Under the pieces are notes generated by a model, which saw only the letters and a list, made by a program, of their open reading frames with translations, was not told the DNA's origin and did no database searches. Positions 55,521 to 64,000 of a stretch of 64,000 nt of DNA are shown in pieces (position 1 is the first letter of the stretch; every line of letters starts with the position of its first letter). Source of the DNA: Scilla litardierei (taxonomy: Eukaryota; Streptophyta; Magnoliopsida; Asparagales; Asparagaceae); assembly GCA_030789695.1 (NCBI GenBank), contig CM061142.1, forward strand, positions 568,159,281-568,223,280. The letters are read 5' to 3'. Position numbers and translations under genes: made by a program.

Positions 55521-56693
55521 ATGGCAGGAAGGCGTTTCACCCGTGGTGGGGGCAGTGGTGCGCTCCCTCATGATGAGGAGCCTGAGCGGGAACCCACCAG
55601 CGGTGAGATGATGCGGATGATGTTGCAGATGATGCAAGTGCAGCAGGGCGTGCTTTTGCAAGTCCAGAATGCTCCACTTGGTCGAGCTGCCCGGGCTCTT
55701 CCGGATGTTCCTCGCTCTGAGCCAGGAGCGAAGCAATTTCGGGAGCTGGGTCCCGCATATTTTGATGGTTCTGAGGGTCCTCTGGCTGCCGATGAGTGGA
55801 TTCGGAACGCCGAGGACAATCTGAAGATGGCCAAGATCACCCCGGCTGGATGGGTTGATTTGGCGAAGAGGCAGCTGAAGGATAACGCCAGGAATTGGTG
55901 GGATGCTGAAGAGAAGTTATTGGTGGAGCCGATAGTTTGGGCTACCTTCAAGGCCAGATTTGAGGGTGAGTTCTTCCCGAAGGCTGCCAAGGAGGAGATG
56001 CTTCAGCGTTTTATCGATTTGAAGCAGGGGAACTCGTCGGTGGACTTGTACCACCAGGAGTTCATGAGGCTGAGTCGGTTTGCACCAAAGATGGTGCAGG
56101 ACGCTGAGGAGAGAGCTCAGAGGTTCCTGCAGGGGCTTGCTTCGGAGCTCCAGAGTTTTGTGACCTCCTCTGACCGGGAATCTTATCAGAAGGTTCTGGT
56201 AGCTGCCAAGAGGCAGGAGCTGCTCGTGAACCAGAGGAGAGGGTCTGTGGTTGGTGCGGGGAAGAGGCCTGTGGAACAGGCGAGAGCTGTGGTTAGGCCT
56301 GGATTCAGGCCGAACCAGCCTGTTCAGTTTAAGAGGCCAGTAGGGCCTGCTCGGAGGACTTGCCATTTTTGTGGCAAGGAGGGCCATGTCAAGGAATCGT
56401 GTAGGAGGTTCTTGGGGCAATGTATCGCCTGCGGAGATCCCGCCCATGCTCTCAGGGAGTGCCCGAGGTTGAAGCAGCCTTGGAAGGCACCTATTGCTGC
56501 CCAGCCGTTGCAGCAGCGAGCGTCTGTTCCTGCTGGACGTGGAGCAGCTCTTGTTCCGCAGGGGCAAGCTTTTCGGCAGGCTGTTCCGCCGAGGATGCAG
56601 GCTTTTCTGATGACCGCTGCGGAGAGCGAGGCTGTGGATGAGGTTATCGCAGGTAATCCTCATTCTAGCTATTACTTTCTTATTTGGTCTTGA
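55521..56693 (+). CDS. gag: Gag of gypsy B
   Basis: 390 codons if not spliced; the ATG is the first after the leader (MAGRRFTRGGGSGALPHDE). The retrotransposon gag domain covers about residues 65-215 (FRELGPAYFDGSEGPLAAD, WWDAEEKLLVEP, FEGEFFPKAAKEEMLQRF, SFVTSSDRESYQKVLVAAK). Two CCHC zinc knuckles follow: CHFCGKEGHVKESC from residue 281 and CIACGDPAHALREC from residue 301. After DEVIAG (residue 378) the frame runs into an intron-like segment and stops at TGA 56691-56693, adding 12 to 13 residues that do not look like gag. If the segment is spliced out, gag is fused in frame to protease. No damage is seen. Confidence 0.92.
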   Translation: MAGRRFTRGGGSGALPHDEEPEREPTSGEMMRMMLQMMQVQQGVLLQVQNAPLGRAARALPDVPRSEPGAKQFRELGPAYFDGSEGPLAADEWIRNAEDNLKMAKITPAGWVDLAKRQLKDNARNWWDAEEKLLVEPIVWATFKARFEGEFFPKAAKEEMLQRFIDLKQGNSSVDLYHQEFMRLSRFAPKMVQDAEERAQRFLQGLASELQSFVTSSDRESYQKVLVAAKRQELLVNQRRGSVVGAGKRPVEQARAVVRPGFRPNQPVQFKRPVGPARRTCHFCGKEGHVKESCRRFLGQCIACGDPAHALRECPRLKQPWKAPIAAQPLQQRASVPAGRGAALVPQGQAFRQAVPPRMQAFLMTAAESEAVDEVIAGNPHSSYYFLIWS

Positions 56694-56766
56694 TTGCTAG
56701 ATTATGTTGTTTGCTTGAACTAGGTTGTTTGCTAGATTAGGGTTTGATTGTTAATTGCTTGATTAG
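56653..56766 (+). other. Intron-like segment 1 (gag/protease border), 114 bp
   Basis: Begins GTAATCC after GCAG and ends TTGATTAG before GTGTGATT; T-rich towards the end. It contains the stop that ends gag. Removal joins codon A-G-V (gca ggt gtg) and gives the usual chromovirus reading from gag into the protease (AG followed by VILV...LFDSGAS). Frame is exactly restored. Confidence 0.75.
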
Positions 56767-59186
56767 GTGTGATTTTGGTGTGCACATTTCCTGCACGAGT
56801 CCTCTTTGACTCTGGTGCATCGATGTGCATTATTTCTCGGAGCTTCGTGGAGAGGCATTCCTTGTCGACGTCCCCTCTCCCCAAGAGTTGGAATATCGTT
56901 ACAGGGAATGGCGTGGTCTCGGTGCATCGTGGTTGCAATTCTTGCTCGTTGGTGGTCTGTGGACATGAGCTTTTCGCTGATTTCATTGTCCACGACATCA
57001 TCAACTATGATGCAGTTCTTGGGATGGATTGGCTGGCGAGCTTCTATGCTACGATCGACTGCAGGAGAAAGAAGGTGGTGTTCGAGATTCCCGGACATCC
57101 AGTATTTGAGTTCAGTCATGGTAGCAGTTCGCTTGGTCCTGTCAGATTTCGGGCCAGGCCGGTGGAGGCTGTGGCTATGCAGATGGAGCTAGAGTGGCCA
57201 GCTGTGGTGCGAGATTTTGGCGACGTCTTCCCCGAGGAGATATCTGGTTTGCCGCCTGATCGGGCTTTGGAATTTTCTATCGATCTTGTTCCAGGTGCGC
57301 AGCCGATTTCGAAGGCGCCGTATCGTATGGCACCTGCTGAGTTGGAAGAGTTGCGGAAGCAGTTGGATGAGCTTTTGCAGAAGGGTTATATTAATCCTAG
57401 TGTGTCTCCGTGGGGAGCACCGGTGTTGCTGGTTAAGAAGAAGGATGGTTCGCGTCGCATGTGCGTGGACTATCGGGAATTGAATGCGGTGACCATTAAG
57501 AATAAATACCCGTTGCCTCGCATCGATGATATTTTTGATCAACTTGGAGGTTCGAGGGTGTTTTCTAAATTGGATTTGAGGAGTGGTTACCATCAGTTGA
57601 AGGTGAAGAAGGGAGATGTTCCGAAGACAGCGTTCAGGACGAAGTATGGACACTATGAGTTCGTGGTTATGCCTTTTGGCGTAACTAATGCGCCCGCAGT
57701 TTTCATGAATCTGATGAACCTGATTTTCTACGACTTTTTGGATAAGTTTGTCGTTATCTTCATTGACGACATTCTGATCTATTCGAAGTCAGAGGAAGAG
57801 CATGCCTCGCACTTAAGGACGGTGTTGGAGATCTTGAGGAAGCATCGTTTGTATGCTAAGTTTTCGAAGTGCGAGTTTTGGCTGGATAGAGTTGCTTTTC
57901 GCGGGCATGTGGTGACTGGAGATGGTATTTCAGTGGATCCCGAGAAGATTCGGGCCATCAGGGAGTGGCCTGTTCCGTCGTCTGCGTCTGAGATTCGGAG
58001 TTTTCTTGGACTTGCTGGTTATTATCGGCGATTCATTAAGGACTTTTCCCGTATTGCTGAGCCGATGACCAGGTTGACGCGGAAGGATATTGCTTTTGTT
58101 TGGTCGGATGATTGTGAGGGTGCTTTTGGTATTCTGAAGGAGAGGTTGACGAGTGCCCCTATTCTTGTCGTGCCTGATCGCAGCGGTGGATTTGAGTTCT
58201 TTTGCGATGCTTCTGGCAAGGGTCTCGGTTGCGTGTTGCATCAGCACGGGCACGTTGTGGCGTATGCGTCTCGTCAGCTTAAGGTTCATGAGAAGAATTA
58301 CCCGACACATGATTTGGAGTTGGCTACCGTGGTGTTTGCTCTTAAGATTTGGAGGCACTTCCTGCTGAGTGAGAAAGTGAAGATTTTCACCGATCACAAA
58401 AGCTTGAAGTATATTTTCACTCAGAAGGAGCTCAACATGCGACAGCGTCGATGGTTGGAGCTTATGGCGGATTATGAGATTGATTTGCAGTATCACCCTG
58501 GCAAGGTGAATGTGGTTCCGGATGCTTTGAGTAGGCTGCCAGCGGTGATGATTTTGACCTCGCAGTGGAGATTGCAGCAGGATTTTTGCGAGTCTGGAGT
58601 GGAAATTGTTCTTCCTGGAGAGGCTTCGTCATTGATGTACATGCAGGTGCAGTCGACGATCGTGGATCGGATTAAGGCTGGCCAGGCTGAGGATCCGAAG
58701 CTGGTGAGGATTCGGGAGATGGTGGAAGCCGGTCTGCGGACTGACTTTTTGATTCATGAGGATGGCTCGCTGAGGTTTGGAGCCAGGTTGTGTGTGCCTG
58801 CTGGGGATATCAGAGAGGAGCTGATGGTGGAGGCACACAGCTCGCCGTATTCTGTGCATCCTGGTGGCACCAAGATGTACCAGGATCTTCGTCTGAATTA
58901 TTGGTGGCATGGTATGAAGAGGAGCGTGGCTCGGAGTGTAGCCAAGTGCTTGGTTTGCCAGCAAGTGAAGGCGGAGCATCAGCGTTCGGCCGGGTTGCTA
59001 CAACCGATTCCGATTCCGGAGTGGAAGTGGCAACACATCACTATGGATTTCGTGACTGGACTACCTCGGAGTCCGAAGCAGAATGACGCGATTTGGGTGA
59101 TCGTAGATCGATTGACCAAATCTGCGCACTTTATTCCATTCCGAGTGGGACAGTCCACTGAGGCGCTAGCAAGGAGATATATGGAG
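56767..59186 (+). CDS. pol: Protease, RT, RNase H and first part of integrase of gypsy B
   Basis: Residue numbers count from 56769. The aspartic protease motif VLFDSGAS has its Asp at residue 14. RT runs from about 180 ([19 protein letters not shown]) through [18 protein letters not shown] and [16 protein letters not shown] to the catalytic FIDD at 331-334. RNase H starts with [11 protein letters not shown] (Asp 480), continues with THDLELATV and FTDHKSLKY and ends with VPDALSR. Integrase follows with its HHCC zinc domain ([12 protein letters not shown] and CLVCQQVK) and the first catalytic Asp in MDFVTG (residue 760). It ends with RRYME at 59186, where intron-like segment 2 starts. There is no ATG needed because this is polyprotein. 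All catalytic residues are present. Confidence 0.92.
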
Positions 59187-59258
59187 GTAAAATTCTTTTA
59201 CTCTCCGTCTTTAATTCCTTTTCCTAGTTTGGATAGTAATGTAACGTGAATCGTGCAG
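59187..59258 (+). other. Intron-like segment 2 (inside the integrase core), 72 bp
   Basis: Begins GTAAAATTC after ATGGAG and ends GTGCAG before GAAGTTGTG. It is T-rich and contains one in-frame TGA (59247-59249). Its length is a multiple of three. Removal joins YME to [11 protein letters not shown], which is the common chromovirus sequence at this place. Confidence 0.75.
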
Positions 59259-60161
59259 GAAGTTGTGCGACTTCACGGAGTCCCTGTGAGTATCGTGTCT
59301 GACAGAGACACGAGGTTCACATCTCAGTTCTGGCAGAGTTTGCAGAAGAGCTTGGGTACGCGTCTGAGTTTCAGCACGGCGTACCATCCGCTGACGGATG
59401 GCCAGTCCGAGAGGACGATTCAGATTTTGGAGGACATGCTGAGGGCGTGCATGTTGGATTTCAAGGGTTCGTGGGAGGACCATCTACATTTGGTGGAGTT
59501 TTCCTACAACAACAGCTTCCAGGCGAGTATTGGCATGGCGCCTTTCGCCGCTCTTTATGGGAGGAAATGTCGATCGCCATTGACTTGGGATGACGTTGGT
59601 GATCGGGAGTTGTTGGGACCTGAGATGATCGTGGAGGCCGTGGATATCGTCAGGAATATTCGGGAGAGGTTGAGGATTGCTCAGGACCGTTTTAAGCATT
59701 GGGCGGATGCTAAACGTCGTCCTTTGGAGTTTCAGCCGGGCGACCATGTGTTCTTGAAGATTTCCCCGAATCGTGGTGTGATTCGTTTTGGGAAGCGTGG
59801 GAAGTTGAGCCCGCGATACATTGGACCATTTGACGTTTTGGAGAGGGTTGGCGAGGTAGCTTATCGCTTGGCCTTGCCGCCATCTTTGGAAGGAGTTCAC
59901 AATGTTTTCCATGTGTCGCAGCTTCGTCGATACATTAGCGATCCGTCTCATGCGGTGGATTTTTCGGAGATTACCGTTCGCCCCGATATGACGTATGACC
60001 AGCATCCAGTGCAGATCCTGGACAGACGTCAGAAATCGCTTCGGAACAAGATTGTCAATCTTGTGAGGGTGATGTGGCGACATGGTTCACCTGGAGAGTC
60101 TACTTGGGAGAATGAGAATGAGATGCGAGAGCGTTTCCCACTTTTGTTTCCGGACTCGTGA
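59259..60161 (+). CDS. pol: Integrase second part and chromodomain of gypsy B
   Basis: 300 codons to the stop. IVSDRDTRF carries the second catalytic Asp (59301) and GQSERT the Glu (59409), exactly 35 residues apart, so the DD35E triad is complete only after joining with the previous part. The C-terminal integrase region ([47 protein letters not shown]) is followed by a chromodomain-like end ([37 protein letters not shown]). A chromodomain at this place is the mark of chromoviruses and can direct integration to modified chromatin; the sequence fits the Tekay lineage. Counting the three parts after removal of both intron-like segments gives 1485 codons including the stop. Confidence 0.92.
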   Translation, partial: EVVRLHGVPVSIVSDRDTRFTSQFWQSLQKSLGTRLSFSTAYHPLTDGQSERTIQILEDMLRACMLDFKGSWEDHLHLVEFSYNNSFQASIGMAPFAALYGRKCRSPLTWDDVGDRELLGPEMIVEAVDIVRNIRERLRIAQDRFKHWADAKRRPLEFQPGDHVFLKISPNRGVIRFGKRGKLSPRYIGPFDVLERVGEVAYRLALPPSLEGVHNVFHVSQLRRYISDPSHAVDFSEITVRPDMTYDQHPVQILDRRQKSLRNKIVNLVRVMWRHGSPGESTWENENEMRERFPLLFPDS

Positions 60162-60192
60162 GTTTTGGAAATTCCGAGGACGGAATTTTTCT

Positions 60193-60206
60193 TAAGTTGG
60201 GGAGGA
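60193..60206 (+). promoter_or_regulatory. Polypurine tract of gypsy B
   Basis: AAGTTGGGGAGGA directly before the 3' LTR; gypsy A has AAGGTGGGTAGGA at the same place. Confidence 0.85.
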
Positions 60207-62717
60207 TGTAACGACTTCTTTTCATGTATCTGGATTTTATATATTATAATATATGTTTTGGTGGGTTTTCTCCTCTTGTGTGGTTTTCGTCTCCGTAACT
60301 TTCATTTTCGATCGATTCGTCGTATTTTCTCGATTCTTCCTTAGGATCGTCGATTTCGAAGTACGTCGTTTGTGAAGGGCTTCATAACGGTCATATCTAA
60401 CTATTAGATCAAGCCTAGGAGTCTTAGGATTCGATCACGGGGCCTCGCGCTCCGTATCGGAACTTTTCTGTGCTCATTAGCCGGTGTAAGAAGGGCCACC
60501 GACCGACTAGATGACGATCCAGTCGGTCGGCAATCCTTCTTGGACCGACTAGTTAGCTTTCTAAATTTCTCAGGAGTTACTGTTTATTGTTAGTCGGTCT
60601 AAGAACGTTGGTTGACCGACTAGGTTGCAAACTAGTCGGTCAGCAATGCTTCTTGAACCAACTAACTCATCAAATTATTTTTGTATCAGTTACTGTTTAC
60701 TCTTAGTCGGTCTAAGAACGTTCATCGACCGACTAGATGCTAAACTAGTCGGTCAGTACTTGTTCATGGACCGACTAATTCTAGATCCTAATTTCACCTG
60801 TAGCTACTGTTTACACTTAGTCGGTCTGCGTTGGTCGACCGACCGACTAGTTGTCAAACTAGTCGGTCAGTGGTTGTTCTTTGACCGACTAACTAGTGCT
60901 GTAAACCCTAGTTTTGCCCTAGCCGCCAGCCTAGCCTATAAATACCCAACCCAAACGTTTTCTTCCCCTCCAACTCGACCCTAAACCCTAAAATCGCCCC
61001 CATTGATCCCCCATCTTCCTCCAAGCTTCAATCCTTCACTCCAAGCCCTAAAACCTTCATCCAATCCATCCATCTACTCTATCTACCCCTCATCTTCCCC
61101 AAATCTCCATCAAAACCCATCAAAATCTCCAAATCCCCCAAAACCCTAGTTTCCCCAAACTTCTCCAATCTCTTCCAGATTTGATCCTAGGGTTCCCCAG
61201 AGTGTTCCTTCCGTCTCCTCTCGGTAAGAAATCGATCTACCGTTGTTTTCTTAACTTATCTATATTTTTATGAAACCCTAATTAATTTCATGTGTTTGGT
61301 GTTTGTTTCCCCCTAAACATCGATTTCCTCGTAGATAGCATCCGTGTGACGAGGTTGATCGTCATCCCCGGTGCTAGGCAAGTGAAACTTGCCACTTAGG
61401 GTTTAGGCCATGTTTTAGGCCATTTGCATGTTGTGGGCGTAAAAGAGGCTAGGCGACGAAATGAAACTCGCCTAGGCGCAAATTGGGGAATTAGCTTGAC
61501 AACGAAGCTAATTCCGACTTTTAGCATGTTGCACAATTACCATGTCATGTTTACTTTCAAATAACGGTACGCGAATATGTTCATGTCATTGCATTTTGCC
61601 TGTCACGTTTACTTTCAATTAACGGTACGCAAATATCTGTTCATGTCTTTGCATAGTGATTATTCATCGTGATTGCGTAGCGCACGCTACAATATTATAT
61701 TCCTGGCTCGTGTTCCAGAAGCGAGCTTAGTGAGTTGGAAACCCCAACGCTCGACACATATGGGTGGGGTAAGAGATAAGCGGCCTGAGCCCCGAGTTGG
61801 CCTGATCCGCCACTCCGGCCAGCAGGTGGACTCTCTAGTGCACAAGTGATTAATAGTGATAGAGATAAGCGGCCTGAGCCACGAGCTGGCCAGCAGGTGG
61901 ACTCTCTATGCACTAAGTGTTACCAGTGACAAGTGATTAATAGTGGTAGAGATAAGCGGCCTGAGCCACGAGCTGGCCAGCAGGTGGACTCTCTATGCAC
62001 TAAGTGATAAGTGATAAGTGATAAGTGATAAGTGATAAGTGATAAGTGATAAGTGATAAGTGTTAAATGATAAGTGATTAGAGATTTGGTAGCTTTTGCT
62101 ACATTGTGCATGCTTGCTTCTCTTTTTAAACTGTTGCATCATGTTTAACTGCCATGCCATGCATCATACTAAACTGCTAGGTTGCTAGTTGCCTTACCAT
62201 CAGTTTCCTTGCCCAAGTCTTTTTAGACTTGCTGACATGTGCCCCTTTACTCTTTTGGGTGACACATGTTAGAACCTGAGCCTGAGTACCTCGTTGAGGA
62301 CGAGGTGTTTGCCGACGCCGAGCCCGAGCTTGTGTTTGACGGGGAGTACGTGGACACTGGGGACCAGTCCTAGTGTCTCCGTTGCGTTTTATTTTGTTAG
62401 ACAGTTGTTTGTTATTGGTGCGTGGCACCCATACTTTGTTATGTTGGTGCTTTTGTTGGCCTTGTTCTGGGCCTTTAGACTCTTTTCTTTTAGCCTGGTG
62501 GCTTTTCTGGATGTTGAACATATTTGTGATGTTGGACAATATTTGTGAGATGTGAATTTTATTTCAGTCTCTCCTTGTGTTATTATTGCTATTCTGTTGT
62601 GGTTACAGGGACCTGTTTATGTATCGTGGACGCTTATCGGGTTTGGGGCTTCACAGCTCCACTCTCGTGCGGACCTTTTCACGTCTCGCCTCCATTTTAG
62701 GTAAGCGGGTCGTGACA
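60207..62717 (+). mobile_element. 3' LTR of gypsy B
   Basis: 2511 bp, the same length as the 5' LTR and almost identical, including the motif units, TATA box, 85-bp units and microsatellite. Confidence 0.95.
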
Positions 62718-62722
62718 GCGAC

Positions 62723-63971
62723 AGTGGTGGTGGGAAGTGAAGCCGGGGTGGCATGACTAGGGCCAGCCCTGGGGTCTCCCCGAGACGCAGTGATATCCTG
62801 CACGCCTAAGTGGGCGACACGGGAAGGTGGTCTCGGAGCGCCTTGGGGAATGAATGGAAGACGGAGCCCCTCCATAAACTCGGGATCGGGAGGAAATGTC
62901 CAATCTGCCGCCAAAGCAATAGTCATGCGAGCGGAGTTGGGTAGAATGGTATAGGGAGATGGTGGGTGACCGTAATGGAAGGTGAAGCGGCCATCGGGGC
63001 TGGGCTTAATCAAGTGAATATGCCGCAGGACATCTAGATCTAGACGTGAGGGTCCTACGGCAGTGGAAAGATCTCGGGGGATGACAATGTTAAATCGGGG
63101 AGCAGAAGCTATGATCGTGATAAGGCCCCCGCAACAAAGCTTGCCCTTGCCAGCACGACTAATCTCCAGAAGCTTGGAGACAAGCCACATACCGGCATGG
63201 ACGGGAACGGTAGGGGACCTAAAAGAAATCCCGTCATCACCCCGAACGAAGGGAAAGGTCATGGCCCAGAGAATGAAGAGGTCAGGGATGGTCACGGTAC
63301 CTGACTCATCCCTGGGGAAAACGTGGAAGAAATGATTCGGTGGGCCAGACGGAAGATGGGGTGAATGATGGAGGAGGCCTTGGCCTTACCTTAGGGATAG
63401 TCAGGGTGAAGGGTGAGGCGGAACCAAAACTGATCGACATCAAATTCGGGGGATACCCGGAGGGGCGGATAGCGTCGTTCCCCAGGATGGGGAAACCAAA
63501 AATGTCATTGATGGTATCCAGATGGTTGCGAATGGTTCTATTGCGGACCCAAAATATGACGACCGACCCTGACTCACATACAAGTGTGGATAAAAATTCG
63601 AGTGTGAGTGCGGGGTAGGACACAGCGCTAGCGTTCAGGAAACCTAACCAACCTAAATTCGGGAAGAGGGTCTCGACCTCGGTGAATACACCGAGATCGA
63701 TAAGCGTTTGGGTGTGGGTGAATTTGGTCGATAGATGCCCCCGAGCATCAAGTCTAAGGTAAAAGTCTTTGTGCTCCTGGTTCCTGAAGCGGTAGCTATG
63801 CGGGCCCATCAGTGGGTCCTCAACTGGGATCATAGGTTGGGGTTGGGGTTGGGGTTGTGCAGGCTGTGCAGGAGGAGGGCGTGTGTGTGGTGGACGTGTG
63901 GTCTTGCATCTCTTGCGAGACGACTCCCCCTCTCGCATGATAGCCTTAACTCTGTCTTGATCCCTAGCCAT
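62723..63971 (-). pseudogene. Athila-like ORF, N-terminal part (Athila ORF-1 family-like)
   Basis: Minus-strand ATG at 63971 (MARDQDRVKAIMREGES). A basic and Pro/Gln-rich start is followed by the conserved part: HSYRFRNQEHKDFYLRL, FTEVETLFPNLGWLGFL, YPALTLEFLSTLV, IRNHLDTINDIFGFP. Near 63,330 the frame shifts; the continuation reads FPRDESGTVTIPDLFILWA and later WLVSKLLEISRAGKGKL and HIHLIKPSPDGRFTFHY. The pattern matches what I recall as the Arabidopsis retrotransposon ORF-1 (Athila) family. It lies between pol and the 3' LTR, the place of an env-like ORF. It is cut by gypsy B at 62722 and continues at 52867. Function is unknown. Confidence 0.65.
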
Positions 63972-64000
63972 GTGGGTGTGTGTGCACGAGTGAATGCAAA

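Larger units (their letters stand above)
52868..62717 (+). mobile_element. Gypsy B: complete Tekay-type chromovirus, 9.85 kb
   Basis: Two LTRs of 2511 bp each start TGTAACGACT and end CGTGACA; target duplication GCGAC (52863-52867 and 62718-62722) is perfect. The LTRs differ at about ten positions by eye (about 0.4 percent), so insertion is recent. The order gag, protease, RT, RNase H, integrase, chromodomain is that of a chromovirus. The coding region is open except for two GT-AG intron-like interruptions. It could be an active element. Confidence 0.95.
50134..64000 (-). mobile_element. Antisense Athila-like gypsy element, 3' part, interrupted by gypsy B
   Basis: Minus-strand order from the right edge: large ORF, spacer, polypurine tract, 3' LTR. 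Gag and pol would lie beyond the window. The ORF has features of the Athila ORF-1 protein family. Gypsy B is inserted in the ORF. Confidence 0.65.

Overview
The window is nuclear DNA of a flowering plant with a large, repeat-rich genome. Every element I can classify belongs to an LTR-retrotransposon lineage known from land plants: SIRE/Maximus-like copia, Tat/Retand-like gypsy, Athila-like gypsy and Tekay-type chromovirus. I cannot name the species. I see no host gene, tRNA, rRNA or CRISPR; essentially the whole 64 kb is retrotransposons nested inside one another.

Left nest (1 to about 31.7 kb). A pol-less Tat/Retand-like gypsy element runs from before base 1 to about 24312: 5' LTR, decayed gag, a tandem-repeat block, an antisense ORF in three pieces, 3' LTR. 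A 12.5-kb copia element (4059-16549, TSD TAACT) with gag, pol and an envelope-position ORF3 is inserted into it. So is an internally deleted antisense copia (17012 to about 22610), whose own LTR holds an Athila-like LTR. The Tat element itself interrupts another antisense copia (24313-28929), which sits next to the 3' end and LTR of an older gypsy element (about 28930-31665).

Right nest (about 33.2-64 kb). An antisense LTR (about 33.2-35.5 kb) abuts a gag-only copia element, 'copia 2' (35508-50133 and beyond). 'Gypsy A' (36917-45776, TSD GCGAG), a non-autonomous gypsy element with no coding domain, has inserted just behind the copia 2 primer-binding site. The copia 2 3' LTR is broken by an antisense Athila-like element (50134 to the window end). 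Inside the 3' ORF of that element lies 'gypsy B' (52868-62717, TSD GCGAC), a structurally complete Tekay-type chromovirus. Gypsy B has intact gag, protease, RT, RNase H, integrase and chromodomain reading frames and two 2511-bp LTRs that differ at only about ten positions by eye.

Main observations. (1) In at least six LTR families, copia and gypsy alike, the U3 region carries a dense array of short, CG-centred palindromic or inverted motifs ending roughly 10-120 bp upstream of a TATA box; the motif differs by family but the layout is the same. In the 12.5-kb copia a second array of its LTR motif sits upstream of ORF3 with its own TATA-like box. (2) The gypsy B coding region is interrupted by two intron-like GT-AG segments, one at the gag/protease border and one inside the integrase catalytic core; removing both gives one 1484-codon frame. 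(3) Gypsy A looks like a non-autonomous partner of a gypsy B-type element. (4) Copia 2 carries a foldback of about 330 bp per arm just before its 3' LTR. In the long stretches not listed as genes I saw only degraded transposon DNA.
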